This document shows positions 35,345 through 44,081 of a stretch of DNA of 64,000 bases, in pieces. The translations under genes and the position numbers were made by a program. Every line of letters begins with the position of its first letter. Position 1 is the first letter of the stretch. The stretch lies in assembly GCF_030816485.1 (NCBI RefSeq), contig NZ_JAUSYC010000001.1, forward strand, positions 1,364,001 through 1,428,000. The letters run 5' to 3'. This stretch comes from Arthrobacter sp. B1I2. Lineage in GTDB: Bacteria; Actinomycetota; Actinomycetes; Actinomycetales; Micrococcaceae. A model generated the notes under the pieces. The model was not told the origin of the DNA. It was given only the letters and a program-made list of their open reading frames with translations, and ran no database searches.

Positions 35345-35969
35345 ATGAGCACTGCATCAATCAAGAAGACCACCAGTAAGTCCTGGCGCGTCGTGGACAT
35401 TGTGGTCGCCGCGCTGGTGGCCATCGCCGGCGGCGTCATTTTCTGGGCCTGGTCCCAGGGCGCGGCCGCAGTATCCGTGCCGATGAACCGCGGCCTACCC
35501 GCCCTTGACCGGCCTGATCGCCGGCGGCTGGATGATCCCCGGCGTCCTGGGAATGCTTATCATCCGCAAGCCCGGAGCTGCACTGTTCTGCGAAACGGTC
35601 GCGGCCACCGGCGAGCTCCTGATGGGTTCCCAGTACGGCGCGTCCGTCCTGTTCTCGGGCTTCGTCCAGGGGCTGGGCGCAGAAATCATCTTCGCGATCT
35701 TTGTCTACCGCAAGTTCAACCTGCCCGTGTCCCTGCTGGCCGGTGTGGCGTCGGGCCTGTTCTGCGGCCTGAACGACTCCTTTGCGCCCTGGGGCTGGAA
35801 CATCGCCTACTCCGGCGGAGACAAGCTCGCCTACATTGTCTTCTGCATGATCTCCGGAGCCATCATCGCCGGCGCCCTGTCGTGGGTTGCCACCCGCGGC
35901 CTGGCACGTACCGGCGTGCTGAGCTCCTTCGCGTCCCGCAAGGCTGCCGCGGAGCCAGTCTTCTCCTGA
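35345..35969 (+). pseudogene. ykoE: ECF transporter S component YkoE, one-base frameshift
   Basis: The substrate-binding membrane subunit of the YkoEDC energy-coupling-factor transporter for thiamine precursors (hydroxymethylpyrimidine-type). It starts at the ATG at 35345 after AGGAGG. The first 48 residues read in one frame to VSVPMN; homology then continues in the next frame as AAYPPLTGLIAGGWMIPGVLGMLIIRKPGAALF and on to the stop at 35969. Removing one C of the pair at 35488-35489 restores a 207-aa protein of normal length. Either the gene is a recent pseudogene or the base is a sequencing error. The TGA overlaps the ykoD start. Confidence 0.85.
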
Positions 35970-37519
35970 TGGCACCCGCCCAGGACGCCGCGGCCACGGT
36001 CCGGCCCGCCGCTGTCACCGCCCGTGGCTGGGGTTGGCGGCACGCCGGCAGGACCAAGCCTGCCGTCCGTGCCCTTGACCTGGATATCAGGCCCGGGGAG
36101 CGGGTGCTCCTGCTCGGCCCTTCGGGTGCCGGGAAGTCGACGCTCCTGCATGCGCTCGCCGGGGTGCTGGGAGATATCAACGACGACGGCGGCGAGGCGG
36201 GGGACGCCGACGAGTCGGGGTCGCTGCTGGTTGACGGCGCCGTGCCCCGCGCCCAGCGCGGGCGCGCCGGACTTATGCAGCAGGACCCCGAGACCCAGGT
36301 GGTCCTGTCGCGGGTAGGGGACGACGTCGCCTTCGGCGCCGAAAACCTCGCGGTGCCCCGCGACGCCATCTGGGCTCGCGTGCACGAGGCGCTCGCCGAC
36401 GTCGGCCTGTCCCACCTCCCGCTGGACCACCCGACGTCGGCCCTGTCCGGCGGGCAAAAGCAGCGCCTGGCGCTGGCAGGCATCCTGGCCATGCGCCCGG
36501 GACTGATCCTGCTGGACGAGCCAACCGCCAACCTGGACCCGGACGGGGTGCTGGAGGTCCGCGACGCCGTGGCGCGCTGCCTGGACAAGACCGGGGCCAC
36601 GCTGGTGGTGGTTGAGCACCGGGTGTCCGTGTGGAAGGACCTGGTGGACCGGATCGTGGTCCTGCAGCCGGGCTCCGACACCGATCCGGCCGTGCTCCTG
36701 GACGGGCCGCCGGACCGCGTGCTCACGGAAGCGCGGACAATGCTCGCCGCGGTGGGTGTCTGGGTCCCCGGCTACGTGCCCGCCACCCGACACCGGGCTG
36801 CAGTCCCCGCCCCCGGCGCGGGAAACCTCCTGTTGGCCGCGGAACAACTTGCTGTTTCCCGGGAACGTCCGCGCCGCCAAGGCTTCCGGAAGATCCTGCC
36901 CGTCCCCGTCCAGGAAGGCCTGTCCGCGCAGGTCCGCGCCGGCCAGGCCCTCGCCATTACAGGCCCCAACGGTGCGGGTAAATCCACTTTCGCCCTGACG
37001 CTGGCCGGGCTGCTGGAACCTGTGTCCGGAAAGGTGTCCGCCACCCTGGACCTCAGCCGCGGCGCCGGCATTGACCCTTACAGGTGGAAAGCGGAGCAGC
37101 TGATCTCGCGTGTGGGGACGGTGTTCCAGGAGCCGGAGCATCAGTTCGTTACCGGCAAGGTGCTTGATGAACTGCTGTTCGGCCCCCGGCACCTGGGCCA
37201 CGGCGAGGACCGGGTTGATGAACTGTTGGAGCGGCTGCGGCTCACCCAGCTGGTGGATGCCAACCCCTACACGCTTTCCGGTGGCGAGAAGCGGCGGCTG
37301 TCCGTGGCCACCGTCCTGGCCGCCAGCCCGCAGGTCCTGGTCCTGGATGAGCCCACGTTCGGGCAGGACGCCAATACCTGGGCCGAGCTGGCCTCATTCC
37401 TGTCCGAGCTCCTGGATGCCGGCACCGCAGTGGTTTCGGTGACCCATGATGCCGAATTCACGGAGGCCCTGGGTGGGGCTGAGCTGCGGATGGCCGTGGC
37501 GGAACCGGTGGCGCCATGA
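35969..37519 (+). CDS. ykoD: ECF transporter ATPase, two fused ABC domains (YkoD)
   Basis: 516 aa. Two complete ABC ATPase domains in one chain. Domain 1 has Walker A GPSGAGKST near 49, signature LSGGQKQR near 159 and Walker B LILLDEPTANLDP. Domain 2 has GPNGAGKST near 331, LSGGEKRR near 436 and LVLDEPTFGQD. The start is the ATG at 35969, overlapping the ykoE stop (TGATG). It energises uptake by the YkoE/YkoC membrane pair. The whole operon is under the TPP riboswitch. Confidence 0.93.
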   Translation: MAPAQDAAATVRPAAVTARGWGWRHAGRTKPAVRALDLDIRPGERVLLLGPSGAGKSTLLHALAGVLGDINDDGGEAGDADESGSLLVDGAVPRAQRGRAGLMQQDPETQVVLSRVGDDVAFGAENLAVPRDAIWARVHEALADVGLSHLPLDHPTSALSGGQKQRLALAGILAMRPGLILLDEPTANLDPDGVLEVRDAVARCLDKTGATLVVVEHRVSVWKDLVDRIVVLQPGSDTDPAVLLDGPPDRVLTEARTMLAAVGVWVPGYVPATRHRAAVPAPGAGNLLLAAEQLAVSRERPRRQGFRKILPVPVQEGLSAQVRAGQALAITGPNGAGKSTFALTLAGLLEPVSGKVSATLDLSRGAGIDPYRWKAEQLISRVGTVFQEPEHQFVTGKVLDELLFGPRHLGHGEDRVDELLERLRLTQLVDANPYTLSGGEKRRLSVATVLAASPQVLVLDEPTFGQDANTWAELASFLSELLDAGTAVVSVTHDAEFTEALGGAELRMAVAEPVAP

Positions 37520-38316
37520 GGCAGGAACTGACACTGCTCGGCAACCGCGCCCTCCTGGCCCGTGCCAATCCGCTGAGCAAGTTCGCGGCCGTCCTCCTCA
37601 TCACGGCGGTCCTGGCGTTGTCCATCGACTGGGTGTCGGCGTCGGTGGCCCTGGTTTTTGAGCTTCTGCTGTTTCCCCTGGCCGGCCTCACCTTGTCCCT
37701 GCTGTGGCAGCGCGGCTGGCCGCTGATCCTTGCCGCCGCCGTGGGAGGCTGGAGCACCTCCATCCTGGCCCCGGACAGTGGAAGGATCCTGCTCGACGCC
37801 GGCATCTGGACCATGAGCGAAGGTTCCCTCCAGCTGGGCATCGGCTTCATGCTGCGGGGCTTTGCCATCGCCCTTCCGGCGGTGCTCCTGATGAGCTGCA
37901 CCGATCCCACCGATCTTGCGGACGCGCTGGCCCAGAAAGCCCGGCTGCCGCACCGGTTCGTCCTGGGAACCCTGGCCGCGATGCGGCTGGTGGGCCTCAT
38001 GGCCGAGGAGTGGCAGACCATCGGCATGGCGCGGCGGGCCCGCGGCGTGGGCTCGCGCGGTAGCCTGGCACAGCGGGTCAAGGCGACGCTGGGGCAGAGC
38101 TTCGGGCTTTTGGTGCAGGCCATTCGCCGGGCGTCCCGGCTTGCCGTCACCATGGAAGCCAGGGGTTTCGGCGGCGGCCAACGGACGTGGGCCCGCGAAT
38201 CCAGGTTCAGCCTGCTTGATGTATGGGTGGTGGCGGGCGGGGTCCTGGTGGCCGGGCTTGCCCTTTATACAGCCGTGACCGCCGGTACGTGGAACATGGT
38301 GTGGCTTGGCAGTTGA
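37516..38316 (+). CDS. ykoC: ECF transporter T component (YkoC)
   Basis: A 266-aa membrane coupling subunit. The start overlaps the ykoD stop (ATGA). About 5-6 transmembrane helices are visible. The two cytoplasmic coupling helices carry ARRARGVGSRG near 174-184 and MEARGFGGG near 214-222, the A-R-G-type signatures of EcfT proteins that dock on the ATPases. It completes the riboswitch-controlled thiamine-precursor uptake operon. Confidence 0.92.
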   Translation: MRQELTLLGNRALLARANPLSKFAAVLLITAVLALSIDWVSASVALVFELLLFPLAGLTLSLLWQRGWPLILAAAVGGWSTSILAPDSGRILLDAGIWTMSEGSLQLGIGFMLRGFAIALPAVLLMSCTDPTDLADALAQKARLPHRFVLGTLAAMRLVGLMAEEWQTIGMARRARGVGSRGSLAQRVKATLGQSFGLLVQAIRRASRLAVTMEARGFGGGQRTWARESRFSLLDVWVVAGGVLVAGLALYTAVTAGTWNMVWLGS

Positions 38317-38415
38317 CCCTCTTCCAAGGCCTGTATGTGTTTTCTATCGCATGTAGCGGGTAAAGCCTTTCCTGATACGCCCTGAACCTGCGCGGCGGCG
38401 AAGCGCTAGCTCATT

Positions 38416-38433
38416 TATGATATATTTTTGCTT
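38416..38433 (+). promoter_or_regulatory. Probable -10 region of a leaderless transcript
   Basis: An AT-rich run TATGATATATTTTT ends 4 bases before the ATG at 38434. A -10 of TATATT (38421-38426) would start transcription at or next to the ATG. No Shine-Dalgarno sequence precedes the ATG. This suggests a leaderless mRNA, which is common in actinobacteria. Confidence 0.5.
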
Positions 38434-39957
38434 ATGACGCAGGAGACCGCCGAACACGTTGCCGCCATGTTGAGGGACGCCCGCAGTGAGAAGGGCTGGA
38501 CCCAGGGCCAGCTGGCCGCTGAGCTGGGCACCAGCCAGAGCGCCGTTGCCCGGATGGAACAGGGCAAGCAGAACCTGAGCCTGAAGATGATCCAGCGGCT
38601 GGAAAACATCTTTGACCGCAGCATCGTCAACGTAGGCAAGCCGCAGATGACGCACCTGCGGGTGGAGGGCGGCCACACCCTGTCCGGCGCCGTGGACGTG
38701 AACAGCAGCAAGAACGCCGGCGTCGCCCTGCTGTGCGCCAGCCTGATCAATCGCGGCACCACCGTGCTCCGCCGGCTGGCCCGGATCGAGGAAGTCAACC
38801 GCATCGTCGAAGTACTCACCAGCATCGGCGTGGAGTGCACCTGGCTCAACGACACGGATCTGCGCCTCCGCCGTCCCGCGGTCCTGGACCTGGACGCCAT
38901 GGACGTGGACGCGGCACGCCGGACCCGCAGCGTCATCATGCTGCTTGGCCCCCTGCTGGACGAGTCGCGGGAGTACCGGCTGCCCTACGCCGGCGGCTGT
39001 GATCTTGGCACCCGCACTGTGGAGCCGCACATGCAGGCGTTGCGCGAGTTCAGCCTTTCAGTGGAGGCCACGGCAGGTTTCTACACCGTCCAGGCACCCC
39101 CTGCCGACACCCGCGACCGTTCCTTCGTCCTCACCGAACGCGGTGACACCGTCACCGAGAACGCCATTATGGCCGCTGCCCACCGGGCGGGCACCACCGT
39201 GATCCGCAACGCCAGCCCCAACTACATGGTGCAGGACCTGTGCTTCTACCTGCAGATGCTCGGTGTCACCATCGAGGGCGTAGGCACCACCACCCTGAAG
39301 ATCACCGGCCGGCCCGAAATCGACGCAGAGATCGAGTACTTCCCCTCCGAGGATCCCATCGAGGCCATGAGCCTCATCACGGCCGGCATCGTCACCAACT
39401 CAGAGGTCACGGTGCGCCGGGTTCCCATCGAGTTCATGGAAATCGAGCTGGCCACGCTGGGCCAGATGGGACAGGAGCTGGAGATTTCCGGCGAGTACAT
39501 GGCCCGCAATGGGCGCACCCGGCTGGTGGACGTCACCACCAAGCCCTCCGAGCTGCGCGCCCCCGAGGACAAGATCCACCCCATGCCGTTCCCCGGGCTG
39601 AACATCGACAACCTGCCGTTCTTTGCGGTCATTGCCGCCAACGCCAGCGGCCAGACCATGATCCACGACTGGGTCTACGAGAACCGGGCGATCTACCTTA
39701 CGGAGCTGAACCGGCTCGGCGCGCAGGTGCAGCTCCTGGATCCGCACCGGATCTACGTTAACGGGCCCACCAAGTGGCGCGCCGCCGAGGTGGGCTGCCC
39801 GCCCGCGCTCCGTCCGGCCGCCTGCCTGCTGCTGGCCATGCTCGCCGCGCGGGGCGTGTCCGAACTGCGGAACATCTACGTCATCGAGCGCGGTTACGAG
39901 GACCTGGCGGAGCGCCTCAACACGATCGGCGCCAAGGTGGAGTACTTCCAGGACTGA
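38434..39957 (+). CDS. HTH (XRE) domain fused to UDP-GlcNAc 1-carboxyvinyltransferase (MurA-like)
   Basis: 507 aa. Residues 8-62 are an XRE-type helix-turn-helix (LRDARSEKGWTQGQLAAELGTSQSAVARMEQGKQNLSLKMIQRLE). Residues 72-507 are an enolpyruvyl transferase fold of MurA type. MurA landmarks are present: Lys93-Asn94 (SSKNAGV), the loop Cys189 (GGCDLGTR, equivalent to E. coli Cys115, the fosfomycin target) and Asp392 (FPGLNIDN, the general base). MurA adds enolpyruvate to UDP-GlcNAc in peptidoglycan synthesis. The HTH suggests an enzyme that also binds DNA. It may be a second MurA; a stand-alone murA is not in the window. Confidence 0.88.
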   Translation: MTQETAEHVAAMLRDARSEKGWTQGQLAAELGTSQSAVARMEQGKQNLSLKMIQRLENIFDRSIVNVGKPQMTHLRVEGGHTLSGAVDVNSSKNAGVALLCASLINRGTTVLRRLARIEEVNRIVEVLTSIGVECTWLNDTDLRLRRPAVLDLDAMDVDAARRTRSVIMLLGPLLDESREYRLPYAGGCDLGTRTVEPHMQALREFSLSVEATAGFYTVQAPPADTRDRSFVLTERGDTVTENAIMAAAHRAGTTVIRNASPNYMVQDLCFYLQMLGVTIEGVGTTTLKITGRPEIDAEIEYFPSEDPIEAMSLITAGIVTNSEVTVRRVPIEFMEIELATLGQMGQELEISGEYMARNGRTRLVDVTTKPSELRAPEDKIHPMPFPGLNIDNLPFFAVIAANASGQTMIHDWVYENRAIYLTELNRLGAQVQLLDPHRIYVNGPTKWRAAEVGCPPALRPAACLLLAMLAARGVSELRNIYVIERGYEDLAERLNTIGAKVEYFQD

Positions 39958-40026
39958 TCCGTTCATGCTTCGTCATGAACCGCGGGCCGCAGTCCCAATG
40001 CCCGCCCTCTGCCGCAGAATGTTCGT

Positions 40027-41253
40027 ATGCGTACGTTCGGCGTAGAGGAAGAACTCCTGATCGTTGATCCGGAGTCCGGAGAGCCGCTTGCCCTGGCTGA
40101 CGCCCTCCTTGCCGGCCACCACGTTGCGGCGGACGATCTTCCCGTGGACCAGGGTGTCCACCATGCCGGAAACCACGCGGATTACGACGACGAGATGGGC
40201 TTGAGTGCCGAGCTGAAGCTTGAGCAGATCGAGACCCAGACCCGGCCGTGCCTGGAGTACGGCGGCCTGCTCGAACAGATCCGCGCGGGCCGCGCGCTGG
40301 CGGACCAGGCCGCCAGGAAGCATGGCGCCCGGGTGGCGGCACTGGCCACCTCGCCCATGGCGTCCACCACCCACACGACGCCTGACCCCCGCTACGCCCG
40401 GATGCTGGAGCGCTTTGGCCTCACCGCCCAGGAGCAGCTGACCTGCGGCTTCCACGTCCACACGTTCATCGAGTCGCCGGACGAAGGCGTGGCGGTCCTG
40501 GACCGCATCCGCGACAAGCTGGCGGTGCTGACGGCCCTGAGTGCCAACTCGCCGTTCTGGAACGGCGTGCCTACCGGGTTCGAAAGCTACCGCACCCAGG
40601 CCTGGAACCGCTGGCCGACGGCGGGGCCGGCAGGCATCTATGGAACATACCTTGCCTACCGGCGGGTGGTTACACGGCTGCTGGAGAGCGGCGTCATGCT
40701 CGATGAGGGCATGCTGTATTTCGACGCCCGGTTGTCCCGCAACCACCCCACCGTTGAGGTTCGCGTGGCGGATGTGTGCCTTCGTTCCGAGGACGCCGCG
40801 CTCATCGCCGTGCTGGTCCGGGCGCTGGTGGAGTCGGCCAGCAGGGAATGGCGCGACGGTGTGGATCCCGCCCCCGTTCCGACCGTCCTGCTCCGGATGG
40901 CTTCCTGGCAGGCCAGCAGTGCCGGACTAAGCGGTGAACTCCTGGACTTCGGCAACTTCCGGCCCGCGCCGGCCGCGGATGTCGTCCGCTCCCTGGTGGA
41001 TTACCTGGCCCCCGTCCTGGCCGAACAGGGCGAGCTGGCGCTGGCCCGGCAGGGTGTGGAGGACATCATCGCCCGCGGAACCGGGTCCGCGGAACAGCGA
41101 CGCGCGCGCGACAAGGCCCTCGCCGGGACGCCGCCGGAGGACAAGGGATTCGGTGCGGTGGTCCGCCAGGCCGTGCACGTGACAATGCGCGGTGCGCTCG
41201 ATCTCCCAGACGTGGAGGACACGCCGGAGTTGCTCCGGGTCCGCCAGTCCTGA
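40027..41253 (+). CDS. Carboxylate-amine ligase, GCS2 family (YbdK-like)
   Basis: A 408-aa ATP-grasp-like glutamate-cysteine ligase family 2 protein. The N-terminal [12 protein letters not shown] (4-15) with the metal-binding Glu cluster and the later HTFIES and [14 protein letters not shown] blocks fit the YbdK/GCS2 family. Relatives form gamma-glutamyl or similar amides; E. coli YbdK has weak glutamate-cysteine ligase activity. Actinobacteria use mycothiol rather than glutathione, so the physiological product is unclear. It follows the HTH-MurA gene by 69 bases, with a small GTTCATG/CATGAAC hairpin between them. Confidence 0.87.
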   Translation: MRTFGVEEELLIVDPESGEPLALADALLAGHHVAADDLPVDQGVHHAGNHADYDDEMGLSAELKLEQIETQTRPCLEYGGLLEQIRAGRALADQAARKHGARVAALATSPMASTTHTTPDPRYARMLERFGLTAQEQLTCGFHVHTFIESPDEGVAVLDRIRDKLAVLTALSANSPFWNGVPTGFESYRTQAWNRWPTAGPAGIYGTYLAYRRVVTRLLESGVMLDEGMLYFDARLSRNHPTVEVRVADVCLRSEDAALIAVLVRALVESASREWRDGVDPAPVPTVLLRMASWQASSAGLSGELLDFGNFRPAPAADVVRSLVDYLAPVLAEQGELALARQGVEDIIARGTGSAEQRRARDKALAGTPPEDKGFGAVVRQAVHVTMRGALDLPDVEDTPELLRVRQS

Positions 41254-41277
41254 CCCACGACTGGCTTGTTCATTCCC

Positions 41278-41336
41278 GACGCGCAGGCTCCTTTTCGCGA
41301 CGCACATATTGTGCGCGAAAGGGAATCTGCGCGTCG
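41278..41336. repeat. Inverted repeat element (REP-like) between convergent genes
   Basis: Arms GACGCGCAGGCTCCTTTTCGCG (split over 41278-41299) and CGCGAAAGGGAATCTGCGCGTCG (41314-41336) pair imperfectly around a centre containing GCACATATTGTGC. Further GTCGCGAAACGC units follow to about 41375. The layout suggests a dispersed intergenic element that may also work as a bidirectional terminator for the ligase and metZ operons. Confidence 0.6.
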
Positions 41337-41391
41337 CAAATGGGGATGCGTGTCGCGAAACGCCGAAAGCGCGACGGCGGCAAGCGTCCAG

Positions 41392-42600
41392 CTAGATCTG
41401 CTTCAGTGCCTGTTCCAGGTCGCGGATGAGGTCGTCCGCGTCCTCCAGCCCCACGGAGAGCCGGACTACGCCGTCGCTCAGGCCAATGGCGGCGCGACCC
41501 TCCGGCCCCATGGCGCGGTGCGTGGTGGTGGCGGGATGCGTGATGAGGGACTTGGAATCACCGAGGTTGTTGGAAATGTCGATGATGCGCAGTCCGTCCA
41601 GCAGTGCGAAGGCAGCTTCCTTGCCGGAGCGCCCACCGGAGGGAGCGAGCTCGAGGGTGAGGACCGTACCGCCGGCACTCATTTGCTTTGCCGCCAGTTC
41701 GTACTGCGGGTGCGACCTCAGCAGCGGGTACTTCACCCAGCTCACGGCAGGCTGTTCTTCCAGCCACTCTGCGAGCCGCAGGGCAGTGGCGGAGGAGTGC
41801 CGCACGCGCAGGCTCATGGTCTCCAGGCCCTTGGTCAGGACCCAGGCGTTGAAGGGCGAAAGTGCCGGTCCCGTGTGGCGCATCAGCTGCTTCACCGGCC
41901 CGTCGATGAATTCCTTGGTGCCCAGGATGGCGCCGCCCATGACCCTGCCCTGCCCGTCGATGTGCTTGGTGCCGGAGTAGACGATGACGTCCGCGCCGAA
42001 GTCCCCGCAGCGCTGCAGCAGGGGAGTGGCGAAGACGTTGTCGGCCACCACCTTGGCCCCAGCGGCGTGCGCCAGTTCGCTGACCGCGGCGATGTCCACG
42101 ATCTCCTGCATGGGATTGGACGGGGACTCGAAGAAGACCGCGGTGGTGGGCTTGGAGAGGGCCTCGCGCCACTGGTCCAGGTCCGGGCCATCGACGAAGA
42201 CCGTCTCAACGCCCCACCGGGGCAGGATCTCGTTCAGGATCACAAAACACGAACCGAACAACGAACGGGCGGCCACCACGCGGTCGCCGGCAGCCAGCAA
42301 GGCGCCAAGCGCGGTGAACACCGCGGACATGCCCGACGCCGTCGCGAAGCACGCTTCCGTTCCTTCAAGGAGGCGAAGCCGCTCCTGGAAGGTGGCCACG
42401 GACGGGTTGCCGTAGCGCGAGTAGACAAAGCGCTCGTCTTCGCCGGTGAAGGCGCGTTCAGCTGCTGCGGCGGATTCGTAGACGAAGCCGGAGTTCAGGA
42501 AGATTGCCTCGGACGTTTCCTGGAAGTTGGTGCGGTCCAGCCCGCCGCGGACGGCCTGGGTGTCGGGGTTCCAGCCGGGGGCGTCTTGGTTGAAAGCCAC
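41392..42600 (-). CDS. metZ: O-succinylhomoserine sulfhydrylase
   Basis: A 402-aa PLP enzyme of the Cys/Met metabolism family. It makes homocysteine from O-succinylhomoserine and sulfide. The PLP-binding Lys212 lies in VIVYSGTKHIDGQGRV, and SGMSAVFTALGALLAAGD (89-106) binds the phosphate. SHYGNPT-type motif reads SRYGNPSV at 61-68. It starts with a GTG immediately after the rhodanese TAA. It is the last gene of a DUF1737-rhodanese-metZ operon led by a SAM-IV riboswitch, consistent with methionine feedback. Confidence 0.93.
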   Translation of the reverse strand: MAFNQDAPGWNPDTQAVRGGLDRTNFQETSEAIFLNSGFVYESAAAAERAFTGEDERFVYSRYGNPSVATFQERLRLLEGTEACFATASGMSAVFTALGALLAAGDRVVAARSLFGSCFVILNEILPRWGVETVFVDGPDLDQWREALSKPTTAVFFESPSNPMQEIVDIAAVSELAHAAGAKVVADNVFATPLLQRCGDFGADVIVYSGTKHIDGQGRVMGGAILGTKEFIDGPVKQLMRHTGPALSPFNAWVLTKGLETMSLRVRHSSATALRLAEWLEEQPAVSWVKYPLLRSHPQYELAAKQMSAGGTVLTLELAPSGGRSGKEAAFALLDGLRIIDISNNLGDSKSLITHPATTTHRAMGPEGRAAIGLSDGVVRLSVGLEDADDLIRDLEQALKQI

Positions 42601-43011
42601 TTAGTTCTTTCCGAGGTTGGTGGGCAGGCCGCGGTTCTTCCAGCCATTGACGGTGCGTTCGCCGTAGCGGTCCGGCTCGCCTTCAAAGCCTTCCAGCACG
42701 TTGTAGGACGTGAAGCCGGCCTGCGTGGCGGCGGTGGCAGCCGCAACCGAACGGGCACCGGACCGGCACAGGAACACCAACTCGGCGCCCGGGTCCTCCG
42801 GCGCCTGCTCCTTGAGGTCCTTCACGAAGTCCGGATTGGGAATGCCGCCGGGGAAGGTCCACTGGATGAACAGCGGATCATTGTCCGTAGCTTTGGTGTC
42901 CGGGATGCCGATGTGGGCCCATTCGCCCTCGGTACGGACATCCACCAGGATTGCGCCCTGCTCCAGCTTCTCCCACGCTTCCTGCGGCGTCAGGTCCCCT
43001 GCGTAGCTCAC
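42601..43011 (-). CDS. Rhodanese-like domain protein
   Basis: 136 aa, a single rhodanese domain. ILVDVRTEGEWAHIGIPD (21-38) is the CH2A-like block; the active-site loop is Cys82-Arg-Ser-Gly-Ala-Arg, able to carry a persulfide. It probably supplies or moves sulfane sulfur. The GTG start overlaps the DUF1737 stop by 4 bases, and metZ follows directly, so the protein belongs to the sulfur-assimilation operon. Confidence 0.93.
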   Translation of the reverse strand: MSYAGDLTPQEAWEKLEQGAILVDVRTEGEWAHIGIPDTKATDNDPLFIQWTFPGGIPNPDFVKDLKEQAPEDPGAELVFLCRSGARSVAAATAATQAGFTSYNVLEGFEGEPDRYGERTVNGWKNRGLPTNLGKN

Positions 43012-43283
43012 GCGTGGCCCTCGCCGTCGAACTCGCCCTCAAACTCAGCATCCAGCTCATCCACCGCAGTGGCCACCGCCGCGTCAGCCGAGGCGATCGC
43101 AGCCGGAAGGACCACTGCCTGCGCCACGATCACGCGGGTGCCGTTGAACGTGGCCGCCGGACTGCCGTGCAGCACATAGCCCTCAGCCAGTGCGGCGGAG
43201 ATCCGCTCGCAGAAGGCACGGTCGTCCGGGCCCGTGATCAGGCGGTAGGACAGTTTTTCTTCAGGGACGGGCGCGTCGGACAC
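43008..43283 (-). CDS. DUF1737 domain protein
   Basis: 91 aa, GTG start with AAGGAG upstream. The first 60 residues match DUF1737 (LSYRLITGPDDRAFCERISAALAEGYVLHGSPAATFNG); the rest is Ala/Glu-rich. The function is unknown. It is the first gene of the riboswitch-controlled operon with a rhodanese and metZ, which hints at a role in sulfur or methionine metabolism. Confidence 0.85.
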   Translation of the reverse strand: MSDAPVPEEKLSYRLITGPDDRAFCERISAALAEGYVLHGSPAATFNGTRVIVAQAVVLPAAIASADAAVATAVDELDAEFEGEFDGEGHA

Positions 43284-43329
43284 GACGGATCTCCTTCTCT
43301 CACGCTTGCAGCTCGAATCGGTCGATATG

Positions 43330-43410
43330 CCGAGTATTCACCTGAGGCACCCCGCCGCGAAAGGGAGGGTTGCCGACCGGCCAGTCAGGGCTTCACACCG
43401 GTACTCATTA
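43330..43410 (-). ncRNA. SAM-IV riboswitch
   Basis: Read on the minus strand, the P1 stem GAGTA/TACTC (43402-43406 with 43332-43336) encloses the SAM-I/IV core. Its blocks are GCCCTGACTGGCC, GTCGGCAACCCTCC, and GCGGCGGGGTGCC followed by AGGTGA. The order and the GGCAACCCTCC-(loop)-GGCGGGGTGCC pseudoknot pattern fit SAM-IV of actinobacteria. It ends about 46 bases before the DUF1737 start and should repress DUF1737-rhodanese-metZ when SAM is high. Confidence 0.88.
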
Positions 43411-43518
43411 CTCCCCAAAAACGTAACACCTGCCGCGCCAAGCCGCACCGCCGCCGCCGTCATGTTCCGTAATTGAGCTGATGGCAAGGCGATAGGGTTC
43501 TTACCGGGGAGGCATGAA

Positions 43519-43550
43519 AAATGCTGCGGCACGTGCGTGCCGCAGCATTT
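43519..43550. terminator. Hairpin terminator
   Basis: A perfect 14-bp stem (AAATGCTGCGGCAC, 43519-43532, with 43537-43550) and a GTGC loop. On the minus strand it follows the 84-aa gene; the flanking A/T runs fit intrinsic termination. Confidence 0.88.
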
Positions 43551-43599
43551 GATCATGTGCCACCGTTACCCGGCGGCCTCCTGCAAGCCCAGGCGGACC

Positions 43600-43854
43600 C
43601 TATACAAGGCCGGGGTAGCTGGTCAGGATGTAGTCGGCAGCGGCCGGGCCCTTCATGCGAAGCCCGTTGCGGCGCGGCGAAATCCGGTATTTCATGGCTT
43701 CCCAGAAGCTGGACTCGGTGCCGGGCGTCTGCTCGTTGATGAAGCACCAGCTGGTGTACAGCCCGTAAAGGCGGTCGCGGTCCAGGCTGGAATCGGATGC
43801 CTGGTCGGGGTAGGTGGCTTCGTTAAGAAAAGTATCGAACTGCGAATGTGCCAT
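43600..43854 (-). CDS. Conserved-looking 84-aa hypothetical protein
   Basis: 84 aa, ATG at 43854 preceded by AAGGGAG. A soluble protein rich in aromatics (RLYGLYTSWCFINEQTP, SSFWEAMKYRISPRRNGLRMKG, ADYILTSYPGL). The pattern looks like a compact alpha-helical domain. I do not recognise a family. It is a single gene with its own terminator. Codon usage agrees with the neighbours. Confidence 0.7.
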   Translation of the reverse strand: MAHSQFDTFLNEATYPDQASDSSLDRDRLYGLYTSWCFINEQTPGTESSFWEAMKYRISPRRNGLRMKGPAAADYILTSYPGLV

Positions 43855-43990
43855 GACGGCTCCCTTCGCTAGGTGCGCGGCGCCGCCGTTCGGCTACAGC
43901 AGCAGATCCGAGGCCCTGCACGGTGGCCATCGGATCTATAGGTCGTGTCCCGTCAAACGCATCGGGGCCATCAGCGGTGTCAGCGCTTCT

Positions 43991-44019
43991 CTACGCTGTA
44001 GACTTTACCCGTAGACTAC
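43991..44019. promoter_or_regulatory. Candidate TetR operator
   Basis: Two small palindromes, CTACGCTGTAG (43991-44001) and GTAGACTAC (44011-44019), sharing GTAGAC elements, about 65-90 bases before the tetR start. Autoregulation by the adjacent TetR protein is inferred from position. Confidence 0.4.
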
Positions 44020-44081
44020 AAGTGAGGCAACCGTCTCGAATCATCACCCCACGGTGACGGCAGGCAGCGAGGACCCAACCA

